From NCBI RefSeq assembly GCF_018982945.1, contig NZ_JABRXE010000002.1, positions 1-64,000 of the forward strand: a stretch of DNA of 64,000 bases, written 5' to 3'. How positions within the stretch are numbered: position 1 is the stretch's first letter; each line of letters opens with the position of its first letter. This document shows, piece after piece, positions 44,516 to 53,232 of the stretch. Origin of the DNA: Anaerostipes faecalis (lineage in GTDB: Bacteria; Bacillota; Clostridia; Lachnospirales; Lachnospiraceae). The notes beneath the pieces were generated by a model. That model ran no database searches. It saw only the letters and a program-made list of their open reading frames with translations, and had not been told where the DNA came from. The position numbers and the translations under genes were made by a program.

Positions 44516-45444
44516 CATAAAATATCATTTTTAATAGCTATATTATCCTTTTTTCTTACACTTCCTGACGGTATCTGTGCCAGAATAATAGCAACAAACA
44601 TCAGCAAACACCCAAACATTTCCCTGCCGCTCAGCTTCTGATGAAGAATGAGAAATCCTGCAATAACCGATGTTACAGATTCCAGGCTCAAAATTAAAGA
44701 TGCCACCGTCGGATTCATTCCTTTTTGTCCAACAATCTGCAAAGTATATCCTACCCCACAGGATAAAACTCCTGCATATAAAAGAGGCTTCCATGCCGCC
44801 ACCAACGCCCCTATGGAAGGATGTTCAAATATCATCATCGGAACTGCACAAACAATTCCGCAGACAATAAACTGGATACAGGACATTTTTACTCCATCGA
44901 CAAACTGGATAAAATAATCAATAACCAGAATGTGCAAAGAAAACATTATGGCACAAATAAACACATAAATATCTCCCTGTCCAATGGAAAACGATTCTGT
45001 TATACATAAAAAGTAAAGTCCCGCCAGTGCTATAACAACACCCAGCCATACAAATGGACCGCATTTTTTCTTTAGAAACAGCCCCAGGATTGGCACAATG
45101 ATAATATAAAATGCCGTGATAAACCCTGCTTTCCCAACGGTTGTATGTAAAATTCCAAACTGCTGAAAAGAACTTCCTGCTGCCAGAGCAATTCCACAGG
45201 AAACACCTCCCAAAATCAGCATTTTTCTGTTTTCCGGTTTTGATATACCTGCCGTATCTCTTTCCTGCTTTTCCAGAAATCCGATACACGGTATCAGCAC
45301 AAGGCCTCCAATAAAGCATCGTATACTGTTAAATGTAAATGGACCTACATAATTCATTCCAACACTTTGTGCCACAAAGGCATTCCCCCATATAACAGCT
45401 GTCAGTAATAGCAAAAAAGAATTTCTAATCTGTTGTTTTTTCAT
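44512..45444 (-). CDS. EamA/DMT-superfamily transporter
   Basis: A 310-residue protein with ten hydrophobic segments in two EamA halves. The first half starts LLLTAVIWGNAFVAQ, and the second contains ASLILSLESVTSVIAGFLIL, both standard DMT wording. It ends in a basic tail. Members export amino acids or other metabolites; this one's substrate is unknown. It has its own promoter, and its stop coincides with the pheST -35 with no terminator in between, so read-through into the T-box is possible. Confidence 0.92.
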   Translation of the reverse strand: MKKQQIRNSFLLLLTAVIWGNAFVAQSVGMNYVGPFTFNSIRCFIGGLVLIPCIGFLEKQERDTAGISKPENRKMLILGGVSCGIALAAGSSFQQFGILHTTVGKAGFITAFYIIIVPILGLFLKKKCGPFVWLGVVIALAGLYFLCITESFSIGQGDIYVFICAIMFSLHILVIDYFIQFVDGVKMSCIQFIVCGIVCAVPMMIFEHPSIGALVAAWKPLLYAGVLSCGVGYTLQIVGQKGMNPTVASLILSLESVTSVIAGFLILHQKLSGREMFGCLLMFVAIILAQIPSGSVRKKDNIAIKNDILC

Positions 45445-45477
45445 ATAAAATAACCTGCCTCTTTTTTATATTTTCTA

Positions 45478-45506
45478 ATTTTACTATAGTATATATAAGA
45501 CTGCAA
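45478..45506 (-). promoter_or_regulatory. promoter of EamA transporter
   Basis: Minus-strand TTGCAG (45501-45506), 17-bp spacer, TAAAAT (45478-45483). Confidence 0.65.
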
Positions 45507-45531
45507 GCTTTCTATATCAACATTTTAACTG

Positions 45532-47640
45532 TTATTTATTCAAGGTCAGAATCTGTTGTCCTGACTTCTGCAAGCCTGTATTATTAATCGTTACACTTGT
45601 ATAATCATTACTATTGCTTACTACCACCGGTGTTGTTAATAAATAACCAGCTTCATGAATAGCATTCAAATCAAATTCAGAAACCAAGTCTCCCACTTTT
45701 ACTTTCATTCCAGGCTCAACCATAACATGAAAATATTTTCCACCAAGTTTTACAGTATCAAGTCCTATGTGAACTAGGACTTCCGCTCCGCCTTCTGAAA
45801 CAAATCCAATGGCATGCTTTGTGTTAAAAACTGCACTCACAGTACCGTTTACCGGTGAAAAAACTTTCCCATCGTGAGGAATAACAGCAAATCCTTCTCC
45901 CAGCATCCTACCTGAAAACACCATGTCTTCTACCTGCTCAAGTTCAATAACCTGACCATTTACCGGCATATATACCTGTTCCGTCTCGACTTTCGGTTCC
46001 GCTATGTGTAAGGAATCATCTTCTGGAACACAAACTTCCTCTGTATGTGAAAAATCACAGGAAAGATAGGCTTCCAGATTTGATTTTATAACCGTAACAA
46101 GAGGTCCATATATTATCTGAACTCCATCGCCTTTTTTAAGAACTCCCCGGGAACCACTCTGCTTTAAAAGACTATCCTGTACAAGACTGGCATCTTTTAC
46201 CGTACATCGTAGCCTTGTAACACAACAGTCGATATCTTTAATATTATTCTTTCCGCCAAGTCCTTCTGCAATCAGTGCAGAAATTTCACTTCCATCTGTA
46301 TCACTAATTCCAGCATTTCGCTCTTTTAGATCAGATCTGGTAAATAATTTGATTTCTTTTTTCTCCACATCACGTCCCGGAGTCTTCCAATCAAATTTTT
46401 TAATTAAAAATCCAAATACAAAATAATACACAATAAAATATACAATACCTACAGGAACAAACATAAACCAGTTGGTTTTTTCCTGTCCCTGGAGAATTCC
46501 GAACAAAAACATGTCAATGATTCCACCGGAAAATGTCATTCCTACACAGACTTTTAAAATATGCATAAGCATATACGCAGCACCTGCAAAAATACAATGA
46601 ATAACATAAAGCCCCGGAGCCACAAATAAAAAGGTAAACTCCAGTGGTTCTGTAATCCCTGTCAGCATAGAAGTTAATGCTGCAGAAACCATCAAACCGC
46701 CAACTTTTTTTTTCTTTTCAGGTCTTGCACATCGGTACATTGCAAAAGCCGCTCCAGGAAGACCAAAAATCATCAACGGAAACTTACCTGTCATAAACCT
46801 TGTTGCCTCAACTGCAAAATGTTTTGTTGATGAATCTGCAAGCTGGGCAAAGAAAATATTCTGAGCACCTTCTACAGTCCTTCCTGCAATTTCCATAGTT
46901 CCACCCAGAGAAGTCTGCCAGAAGGGCAGATAAAACACATGATGTAATCCAAAAGGAATTAATGCCCGTTCCATAATTCCATATATAAATGTCCCAAAAT
47001 ATCCCGACGCTTTAACCACATTTCCCATTGTATACATAGAATTTTGTATAGGCGGCCATATATAAAACATGATAATTCCAATAAATACATATACCACCGT
47101 GCATATGATAGGAACAAATCTGGTCCCTCCAAAAAAAGACAAAACATCCGGCAATTTAATCTTATAAAACCTGTTATGTAATGCCGCAACTCCAAGTCCA
47201 ACAATAATTCCTCCAAATACTCCCATTTGAAGAGATGTAATTCCCAGCACAGAATCTGTTGCACCTTGAGGCAAGGCTTCCGCACCTCCATGAATTGCTA
47301 TCATAGTAGAAACAGCTGTATGCATGGTAAAAAAAGCAATAGCTCCAGATAATGCTGCCACCTCTTTTTCTGCTCTTGCCATTCCTATTGCAACACCGAT
47401 AGCAAAAATAAGCGGTAAATTATTAAATACTACATTTCCACAGTCACCACAGACTCTCAAAACAGCATAAAGAGCTGTCCCTGGTCCCATAATCTTCATC
47501 AGACCATAAGTCCGGAGCATTGTTTCATTTGTAAACGATTGACCAATCCCAAGCAAAATACCTGCCACCGGCAAAATAGCTATGGGTAGCATAAAAGAAC
47601 GTCCTACCCTTTGAAAAATACCAAAAACCTTATCTTTCAT
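45532..47640 (-). CDS. PTS EIICBA, glucose / N-acetylglucosamine type
   Basis: A 702-residue three-domain PTS permease. The membrane IIC domain (about 1-400) has GITEPLEFTFLFVAP. The IIB domain has the phospho-Cys in DCCVTRLRCTV. The C-terminal IIA-Glc domain has phospho-His H624 in VHIGLDTV. It phosphorylates and imports glucose or GlcNAc; the sequence alone does not decide between PtsG and NagE. ATG chosen after AAGGAAGTGCTT; a TTG eight codons upstream is less likely. It lies 10 bp after manA, so it belongs to the manO-manA-EIICBA segment. Confidence 0.93.
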   Translation of the reverse strand: MKDKVFGIFQRVGRSFMLPIAILPVAGILLGIGQSFTNETMLRTYGLMKIMGPGTALYAVLRVCGDCGNVVFNNLPLIFAIGVAIGMARAEKEVAALSGAIAFFTMHTAVSTMIAIHGGAEALPQGATDSVLGITSLQMGVFGGIIVGLGVAALHNRFYKIKLPDVLSFFGGTRFVPIICTVVYVFIGIIMFYIWPPIQNSMYTMGNVVKASGYFGTFIYGIMERALIPFGLHHVFYLPFWQTSLGGTMEIAGRTVEGAQNIFFAQLADSSTKHFAVEATRFMTGKFPLMIFGLPGAAFAMYRCARPEKKKKVGGLMVSAALTSMLTGITEPLEFTFLFVAPGLYVIHCIFAGAAYMLMHILKVCVGMTFSGGIIDMFLFGILQGQEKTNWFMFVPVGIVYFIVYYFVFGFLIKKFDWKTPGRDVEKKEIKLFTRSDLKERNAGISDTDGSEISALIAEGLGGKNNIKDIDCCVTRLRCTVKDASLVQDSLLKQSGSRGVLKKGDGVQIIYGPLVTVIKSNLEAYLSCDFSHTEEVCVPEDDSLHIAEPKVETEQVYMPVNGQVIELEQVEDMVFSGRMLGEGFAVIPHDGKVFSPVNGTVSAVFNTKHAIGFVSEGGAEVLVHIGLDTVKLGGKYFHVMVEPGMKVKVGDLVSEFDLNAIHEAGYLLTTPVVVSNSNDYTSVTINNTGLQKSGQQILTLNK

Positions 47641-47650
47641 AAGCACTTCC

Positions 47651-48586
47651 TTAAAGTGTTGCAATCATAATATCCATTGTACCATCAAAAACTGTTTCTT
47701 TCTGATCAGAACAAATCACAAAATGATCTCCTTTCTTGACTTTCACTTCGTTCAGTGTTCCCTCTCCATTAATGATGCTCACCATCTGAAAAGGTACATC
47801 ATTGACAATTACATTTTTCCCATTCATTTTATAAGAATCAACTTTAAAAAATTCGCTTTCTACATATCTGGTTTTTGTTCCATGTTCCAGCTGGGTTTCT
47901 GCAAAATTTTTGTTCTGATTAATATCTGCCGGCACATTTGTTACATCAATAGACTGTTTGACATGCAACTGTCTTTCATTTCCTTCTGCATCTTTCCTAT
48001 GATAATCATATACACGATATGTAATATCAGAGGATTGCTGTGCTTCATAAATCAAAGAACCACTACAGATTGCATGTAATGTTCCTGAAGGAATGTAAAA
48101 GAAATCTCCCTCTTTAATTGCAAAAGAATTCAAAAGATTTTCATAATCATCTTTTTCGATTGCTTTTACAAATTCATCCTTTGTTTTTGCATGATGTCCC
48201 ATAACCATTTTGGTACCTTCATCTGCCTGCAATACATACCAGCATTCTGTTTTTCCAAGAGAATCTTCATGCTCTTTGGCATAGACATCATCTGGATGCA
48301 CCTGAACAGATAAATCATTTTTTGCATCAATAATCTTTACCAGAAGCGGAAATTGATCCCCTTCAATATTTCCAAATAACTCTCTGTGATTTTCAAATAA
48401 CCAGGATAATGTCTTTCCTTCAAATTCGCCATCTCCAATTACACAGTCTCCGTTCTTATGTGCTGAAATTGCCCAACATTCTCCTGTATGATCACTTGGA
48501 ATATCATATCCATAAACATCTTTTAGCTTATGTCCTCCCCAGATCATTTCTTTAAATACCGGTTTCATTTTTAATACATGTCCCAT
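47651..48586 (-). CDS. manA: mannose-6-phosphate isomerase, class I
   Basis: A 311-residue short type I cupin isomerase. Zinc-site residues are in VQVHPDD, KTECWYVLQ and PSGTLHAI; the opening LKPVFKEMIWGGHKL is typical. It converts mannose-6-P from the mannose PTS to fructose-6-P. It is preceded by manO (14 bp) and followed by the EIICBA gene, so PTS product and isomerase are linked. Confidence 0.97.
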   Translation of the reverse strand: MGHVLKMKPVFKEMIWGGHKLKDVYGYDIPSDHTGECWAISAHKNGDCVIGDGEFEGKTLSWLFENHRELFGNIEGDQFPLLVKIIDAKNDLSVQVHPDDVYAKEHEDSLGKTECWYVLQADEGTKMVMGHHAKTKDEFVKAIEKDDYENLLNSFAIKEGDFFYIPSGTLHAICSGSLIYEAQQSSDITYRVYDYHRKDAEGNERQLHVKQSIDVTNVPADINQNKNFAETQLEHGTKTRYVESEFFKVDSYKMNGKNVIVNDVPFQMVSIINGEGTLNEVKVKKGDHFVICSDQKETVFDGTMDIMIATL

Positions 48587-48600
48587 AATGATTTACTCTC

Positions 48601-48987
48601 CTATCCTCTTTTCAGCAAACGATCTGTTTTCATTTTAATATTTCTCCTTAATACCTGAAAGAAACTTAAAGAACGAAGCATACGTTCTGATGGAATATAC
48701 TGATTTACAGCTCTTAATACCTTTTTTGGCTCTTTTGCTGAGAACGAAAACGTTCCATTACGTTTTGTCTGAATTCCAAACCTCGGAATTTTCTTTCCTT
48801 TGAACATGACAGATGCAACAACGATGTCCACTTCTTCCCATGGAATCTGTATATAATCATTTACATTCCTGTCATTATAGAATTCAAATCCTTTATCTCC
48901 TACCATGATTTTTCCATATGTGGTAAGACCGTGATATGATGTCGCTTTTGCAACTAGATCAACTTTTGAATTTAATGATTGCGGCAT
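48601..48987 (-). CDS. manO: ManO / DUF956 family protein
   Basis: A 128-residue soluble protein. Start MPQSLNSKVDLVAKATSYHG and YGKIMVGDKGFEFYND are hallmark DUF956 wording, a family found next to mannose-type PTS genes and proposed to regulate them. ATG chosen for GGAAAGGGG upstream; longer readings run through the inverted repeat and are rejected. It is separated from manZ by a terminator and a 21-bp inverted repeat. Confidence 0.93.
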   Translation of the reverse strand: MPQSLNSKVDLVAKATSYHGLTTYGKIMVGDKGFEFYNDRNVNDYIQIPWEEVDIVVASVMFKGKKIPRFGIQTKRNGTFSFSAKEPKKVLRAVNQYIPSERMLRSLSFFQVLRRNIKMKTDRLLKRG

Positions 48988-49020
48988 AATATTCCCCTTT
49001 CCAATTCTTTTTTTACCTGT

Positions 49021-49076
49021 CGGGCTTCTTGTATCATAGAAGATTATATCAGATTTTCTATGATACAAAAAGCCCG
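49021..49076 (-). promoter_or_regulatory. long inverted repeat between manZ and manO, possible RNA switch or operator
   Basis: Arms 49021-49041 and 49056-49076 match at 20 of 21 positions, with a 14-nt loop containing a minus-strand TATAAT (43-48 of 49,0xx; 49043-49048). A weak -35 TTTTTG lies 17 bp before it at 49066-49071. The right arm's AAAGCCCG is also the downstream arm of the manZ terminator, so the two hairpins cannot form together. Confidence 0.75.
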
Positions 49077-49092
49077 GAATACTCCGGGCTTT
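49064..49092 (-). terminator. terminator after manZ
   Basis: Perfect 9-bp stem AAAGCCCGG/CCGGGCTTT (49069-49077, 49084-49092), 6-nt loop, followed on the minus strand by TTG. Its T-side arm continues into the overlapping long inverted repeat. Confidence 0.85.
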
Positions 49093-49106
49093 GATTTTCA
49101 ATATGA

Positions 49107-50018
49107 TTACATTAATCCAATCAAATGTGCAACAATACCTACAATAAATAAGGCAACAATGATAACGATTGGAGAAACATTTTTCTTCAATAGCCAGCAG
49201 CATAATAATGTTAATAACAGTCCTGCAAATCCTGGAATCAGAGAATTCAGGTTATCCTGCAAAGTTGTAACTTTTTCAGGTGTTAAAGATAAACCTGATG
49301 CATACTGTGAAAGTGCCTGCTGAATACCTGCTGCTCCATCTGGGAGAGCTTTCCAGTCAATATATGCACCTTCGCTTAATGTTACTTTTGATACAACCGG
49401 AGTAAATGAAATACTTACCCATCGATCAACCAGTCCACCTAATACAAACATACCAAGGATAGATGCACCTTTTGTAATCTTCTGTAACAATCCTCCAGAA
49501 AGGTCTTCTGTAATCTTTGTTCCAACTTTGTAACCAAATTCCTGTGTATACCACATAAATGCCCAACGAATGACATTCCATAATACGAAGAACAGGATTG
49601 GTCCAAGAATACTTCCACCCATTGCAAGAGATGCACCAAGAGCACCTAAAATAGGTCTTACAGTAAACCAGAATACTGGATCACCAACACCAGCTAAAGG
49701 TCCCATCATACCAACCTTAACACCCTGAATAGCTGCATCATCAACCGGAGCACCATTTGCACGATCTTCTTCCAAAGCTAATGTTACACCAATAACTGGA
49801 GAAGCCACATATGGATGTGTATTAAAGAATTCCAGATGACGCTTTAATGCTGCGGATTGTTCTTCTTTTGTATTATATAATTTCTTAATAGCCGGAATCA
49901 TTGCGAAACACCAGCCACCATTCTGCATACGTTCATAGTTCCATGAACCCTGAAGGAAAGTAGAACGTATTGCTACGGATAAACGATCTTTTTTACTTAA
50001 TGTAACTTTTTCTGCCAT
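49107..50018 (-). CDS. manZ: mannose-family PTS IID component
   Basis: 303 residues. Contains SVAIRSTFLQGSWNYERMQNGG near the N-terminus and VGMMGPLAGVGDPVFWFTVRP, both characteristic of IID-Man, plus C-terminal membrane helices. With ManY it forms the sugar channel. ATG chosen after GAAGGAGGTAAGAAAA; a TTG six codons earlier is rejected. It follows manY by 20 bp. Confidence 0.97.
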   Translation of the reverse strand: MAEKVTLSKKDRLSVAIRSTFLQGSWNYERMQNGGWCFAMIPAIKKLYNTKEEQSAALKRHLEFFNTHPYVASPVIGVTLALEEDRANGAPVDDAAIQGVKVGMMGPLAGVGDPVFWFTVRPILGALGASLAMGGSILGPILFFVLWNVIRWAFMWYTQEFGYKVGTKITEDLSGGLLQKITKGASILGMFVLGGLVDRWVSISFTPVVSKVTLSEGAYIDWKALPDGAAGIQQALSQYASGLSLTPEKVTTLQDNLNSLIPGFAGLLLTLLCCWLLKKNVSPIVIIVALFIVGIVAHLIGLM

Positions 50019-50038
50019 TTTTCTTACCTCCTTCAATT

Positions 50039-50839
50039 TTAATAATCATTCAGAATATCGCCTAATGGATCGCCTGTATTGCTTCCTCCGCCATTTGAAG
50101 ATCCACCCTTTTCAGAAAGTGTCAGGTAAATCAGGGCAAAAGATACACCGATAACTCCAAGAGCAATCAGAGTTAAATCTGAAATTGCTGCTATACAGAA
50201 ACCAATTGCGAAGAATGGCCATACTTCTTTTGTAGCCATCATGTTAATAACCATTGCATAACCAACAGCTACAACCATTCCACCACCAATAGCCATACCT
50301 TCTGTCAGCCATGCAGGCATGGAATTTAAGAATCCTGCTACTGCATCAGATGGGATAACCAATAAGCATGCTGCAGGAATTGCAATACGAAGTCCCTGCA
50401 TGCAGATAGCTGCGATCTGCCATAACTCAACTGCTTTAAAATCACCTTTTTCTGCAGCAGCGTCCATGAAATGAACCATAGGTACTGCAAGAGTACGACA
50501 AATCATTGTTAAGAATAAACCTGCTACTGCCAAAGGAATTGCTACAGCAATAGCTGTACCTACACCTTTTACTCCCTGTCCACCAAGAACAAGAATAATT
50601 GCTGATGCAACTGAAGCTAATGCAGCATCAGGTGCAACGGCTGCACCGATATTTGCCCATCCTAATGCCATCATCTGAAGTGTGCCACCCAGAATAATAC
50701 CAGCTTCTAACTGACCAGTTACTAATCCAATTAATGTACATGCTACCAGTGGCTGATGGAACTGGAATTCATCCAGGATACCTTCCATACCAGCCAGAAA
50801 AGCAACAATAATTACTAATATCATTGAAACAACTGACAT
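50039..50839 (-). CDS. manY: mannose-family PTS IIC component
   Basis: A 266-residue integral membrane protein with seven or more hydrophobic segments. The motif GQLEAGIILGGTLQMMALGWANIGAAV is standard for IIC-Man apart from small changes. It is the transport channel with IID. A Ser/Gly-rich cytosolic tail follows the last helix. It lies 30 bp after manX. Confidence 0.97.
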   Translation of the reverse strand: MSVVSMILVIIVAFLAGMEGILDEFQFHQPLVACTLIGLVTGQLEAGIILGGTLQMMALGWANIGAAVAPDAALASVASAIILVLGGQGVKGVGTAIAVAIPLAVAGLFLTMICRTLAVPMVHFMDAAAEKGDFKAVELWQIAAICMQGLRIAIPAACLLVIPSDAVAGFLNSMPAWLTEGMAIGGGMVVAVGYAMVINMMATKEVWPFFAIGFCIAAISDLTLIALGVIGVSFALIYLTLSEKGGSSNGGGSNTGDPLGDILNDY

Positions 50840-50869
50840 TGTGAATACCTCCTATTTATATTTTCATTA

Positions 50870-51853
50870 TTAACCTAATTCAGCTTTTGCTTTTTTCAAA
50901 AGTTCATCCATATTCTCTTTAGAATCAGCTGGAACTTTACGAACATCAAATGTAACACCAAGTTTTTTCAGTTTTTCAAAAGTTTCCACATCTTCTTTTC
51001 CAAGGGACAATACCTTATTAACTGCAACTTTTCCAGTTGTATGAGCCATAGATCCAACGTTGATCTCTTTAATATCAACTCCACCTTCAATTGCTCTAAG
51101 AGCATCCTGAGGTGTTTCAAAAAGCAACAATGCTTTTGTTGCACCAAAACGTGGGTCTTTTGCAACTTCACACATTTTCTTAACCGGAACTACATGAGCC
51201 TTAACACCCGGAGGCGCTGCCTCTATAATCAGACTCTTACGAAGATCATCATGTGCAACTGAATCAGAAACTGCAATGATACGATCTGGCTGTGTTGTTT
51301 TTGTCCAGTTTGTGGCTACCTGTCCATGTAACAGACGAGAATCGATACGAGCAAGAACATATTTAATATGTCCATCTCCTAATACTGTTCCTTCTGGAAT
51401 AGCACCTGTTGGCTGTGCTGATGCTGCTGTTGCAGCTTCTGGTGCAGCAGGTTCCAATTCCTTAGGATAGATTCTAACACCTTCTCTTCCGCTTCCAGCA
51501 ATCTGTGTAGCGATTTCATGAGCTGACTCCATAGTCATTCGTGATGCATATGCGTCAACCAGCATCGGCAAGTTCAAGCCGGCAACAATTGCCCACTTAT
51601 CTTCATGCCCTGCAATCAATCCATTTGACTGGTTGAATGGAGTTCCTCCCCAAAGATCAACCATAATCAAGATTTCATCTTGACTATCAAAAGAAGCGAT
51701 TGCATCTTCCATTTTCTTACGAAGATCGTCTGGGCCTTCACTTGGCTGTAATGTAACAGCTGCAACATTTGGCTGATCTCCGAAAAGCATGGATCCTGAC
51801 TGCATAATTCCAGCAGCGAAATCACCATGGGTAGCAAGAACAATTCCTACCAT
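50870..51853 (-). CDS. manX: mannose-family PTS IIAB component
   Basis: A 327-residue cytosolic fusion. The IIA domain (1-130) has phospho-His H9 in ATHGDFA. An Ala/Pro-rich flexible linker (about 133-155) follows. The IIB domain (about 162-327) has phospho-His H176 in RIDSRLLHGQV. It accepts phosphate from HPr and passes it to mannose, glucose or related hexoses. It is first gene of manXYZ; a RAT and terminator lie in its leader. Confidence 0.98.
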   Translation of the reverse strand: MVGIVLATHGDFAAGIMQSGSMLFGDQPNVAAVTLQPSEGPDDLRKKMEDAIASFDSQDEILIMVDLWGGTPFNQSNGLIAGHEDKWAIVAGLNLPMLVDAYASRMTMESAHEIATQIAGSGREGVRIYPKELEPAAPEAATAASAQPTGAIPEGTVLGDGHIKYVLARIDSRLLHGQVATNWTKTTQPDRIIAVSDSVAHDDLRKSLIIEAAPPGVKAHVVPVKKMCEVAKDPRFGATKALLLFETPQDALRAIEGGVDIKEINVGSMAHTTGKVAVNKVLSLGKEDVETFEKLKKLGVTFDVRKVPADSKENMDELLKKAKAELG

Positions 51854-51920
51854 TTTTACATTCCTCCCTTTCTTTTATTTGAATTTATATTCTTTATAAG
51901 AAAAAATATCTTATAACAGC

Positions 51921-52026
51921 AAAAAAACCTGCTTCAAATAAACCAGTCCTCCTCAAAGTTTCCAGAATCTGCAATAATTCCGCAAAAATCCAGAATCCCT
52001 TTAAGCGACCTCTTATTTGAACCAAG
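51921..52026 (-). terminator. leader terminator upstream of manX
   Basis: Arms 52013-52026 (CTTGGTTCAAATAA) and 51928-51941 (TTATTTGAAGCAGG) enclose about 70 nt, followed by seven Ts. The first arm starts at the RAT 3' edge, giving the usual either/or arrangement. Confidence 0.72.
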
Positions 52027-52054
52027 TTTAGCCTGCATTACCAGTAACAATCTT
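52025..52054 (-). promoter_or_regulatory. ribonucleic antiterminator (RAT) before manX
   Basis: Minus-strand GATTGTTACTG and GCAGGCTAAAC closely match RATs bound by LicT/SacY/SacT proteins. It lies just behind the antiterminator gene stop and before the terminator in the manX leader. No convincing promoter was found between that stop and the RAT. Confidence 0.88.
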
Positions 52055-52076
52055 GATCATTACTTTATATGAACTT

Positions 52077-52907
52077 TTATTTTGTAGTAACCCTTTTTAT
52101 ATGAACAGTAAGATACATCATTTCTTCATCTGTTATATCATGATTACATGTTTCCTTTATATATACTCTGATTTTTTCTACACAATCCAGACATTCCCGG
52201 TATTTGTTCCGGATAATCTCCTGAAATTCCGTATCATTGCTTTCCACTTCTTTTCCAGCAAAAACACGCTGTGCGAAAAACTTCAAATGAGTAATGAATC
52301 TTTCATAAAAGACAGATTCTTTATCAAGCTGATCAGGGAAACAATCTTCTACGATTTTCAATATATGATTTACAAGTTTGGTCATGGAAACCATCCTTGT
52401 CATATCCAGATCAAGCTCTGCATTTACAATATGAAGAGCAATAAATGCTGCTTCATCTTGTGGAAGAGTAACTTTAAGCTTTCTTTCAATCATAGCAATT
52501 GCAACTTTTCCTATCAGATACTCCTGATAATAAAACTTCTTAATTTCCCACATAAACGGATTCTGAAACGGAACCCCCATCTCAACTCTCTCAATAGCAA
52601 AATTAATATGATCTGTCAGAGAAATATATATATTATCATTGATATTCTTCTGCAAAGTATCTTTTGCATATTGAATAATCTCATTACATATTTCCAATCT
52701 CTCAATAGGAATATCTGCAACCATCTGCTGAAAACGATGGGTCATTTCATGATCCTTCATGATATAAGTTTTTTCAATCTTCTTTGAATCAATTATATCA
52801 CCTTTATGGGCATTGAATCCCAAACCTCTTCCCATCAATACAACTTCTCGATGACTGTTATCTTTGGAAATTACAATATTATTGTTTATAATTTTTGTAA
52901 TTTGCAC
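52077..52907 (-). CDS. BglG/LicT-family transcription antiterminator
   Basis: 276 residues. An N-terminal CAT RNA-binding domain (1-55; VQITKIINNNIVISKD) is followed by two PRD domains. All four PRD histidines are visible in SLTDHINFAI, AFIALHIVNAE, RFITHLKFF and MYLTVHI. PTS phosphorylation of these sets activity by substrate supply. GTG start chosen because AGAGG lies 7 bp before it and the reading then begins like LicT; an ATG six codons upstream is possible. RATs occur in front of it and of manX, so it likely controls itself and the PTS. Confidence 0.95.
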   Translation of the reverse strand: MQITKIINNNIVISKDNSHREVVLMGRGLGFNAHKGDIIDSKKIEKTYIMKDHEMTHRFQQMVADIPIERLEICNEIIQYAKDTLQKNINDNIYISLTDHINFAIERVEMGVPFQNPFMWEIKKFYYQEYLIGKVAIAMIERKLKVTLPQDEAAFIALHIVNAELDLDMTRMVSMTKLVNHILKIVEDCFPDQLDKESVFYERFITHLKFFAQRVFAGKEVESNDTEFQEIIRNKYRECLDCVEKIRVYIKETCNHDITDEEMMYLTVHIKRVTTK

Positions 52908-52954
52908 AGCTCTACCTCTTATCATTATTCCAAAGGATTGTTCTAATACAGGGC

Positions 52955-53012
52955 AAAAAAATAAACCACCCCTATAGAATTCTTCCTTTGTGAAATCTAA
53001 TAAGTTGGTTTA
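52955..53012 (-). terminator. leader terminator upstream of antiterminator gene
   Basis: Arms TAAACCA (53006-53012) and TGGTTTA (52962-52968) followed by seven Ts. The first arm lies inside the RAT, so RAT and terminator exclude each other. Confidence 0.78.
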
Positions 53013-53036
53013 GCCTGCATCACCAGTAACAATCCA
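53007..53036 (-). promoter_or_regulatory. RAT before antiterminator gene (autoregulation)
   Basis: Minus-strand GGATTGTTACTG and ATGCAGGCTAAACC, almost the same as the manX RAT and even closer to the LicT/SacY consensus. Confidence 0.9.
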
Positions 53037-53063
53037 TCTCGTTTACTCTTTTAACTTGTTTTT

Positions 53064-53092
53064 ATTTTAACAAGTTTATCCCTGTGTGTCAA
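53064..53092 (-). promoter_or_regulatory. promoter of antiterminator gene
   Basis: Minus-strand TTGACA (53087-53092), 17-bp spacer, TAAAAT (53064-53069), upstream of the RAT. Confidence 0.85.
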
Positions 53093-53161
53093 CTCTTTTT
53101 TTTAGAAACAATTTATAATTTTTTAATATTTTAGAATACTTTTTTCTACATTTCACACAAC

Positions 53162-53190
53162 TTGTATATTTCTCATAACTATGATACTAT
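53162..53190 (+). promoter_or_regulatory. promoter of yihY-like gene
   Basis: TTGTAT (53162-53167), 17-bp spacer, TACTAT (53185-53190). Confidence 0.6.
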
Positions 53191-53232
53191 AAGTTGATAA
53201 TTAATAAAATCTCCATTTATGAGGTATATATC

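Noticed and set aside
48988-49203. N-terminal extension of manO
   Set aside because: The extra residues cross a terminator and a long inverted repeat; the DUF956 family starts at the ATG at 48987, which has a good ribosome site.
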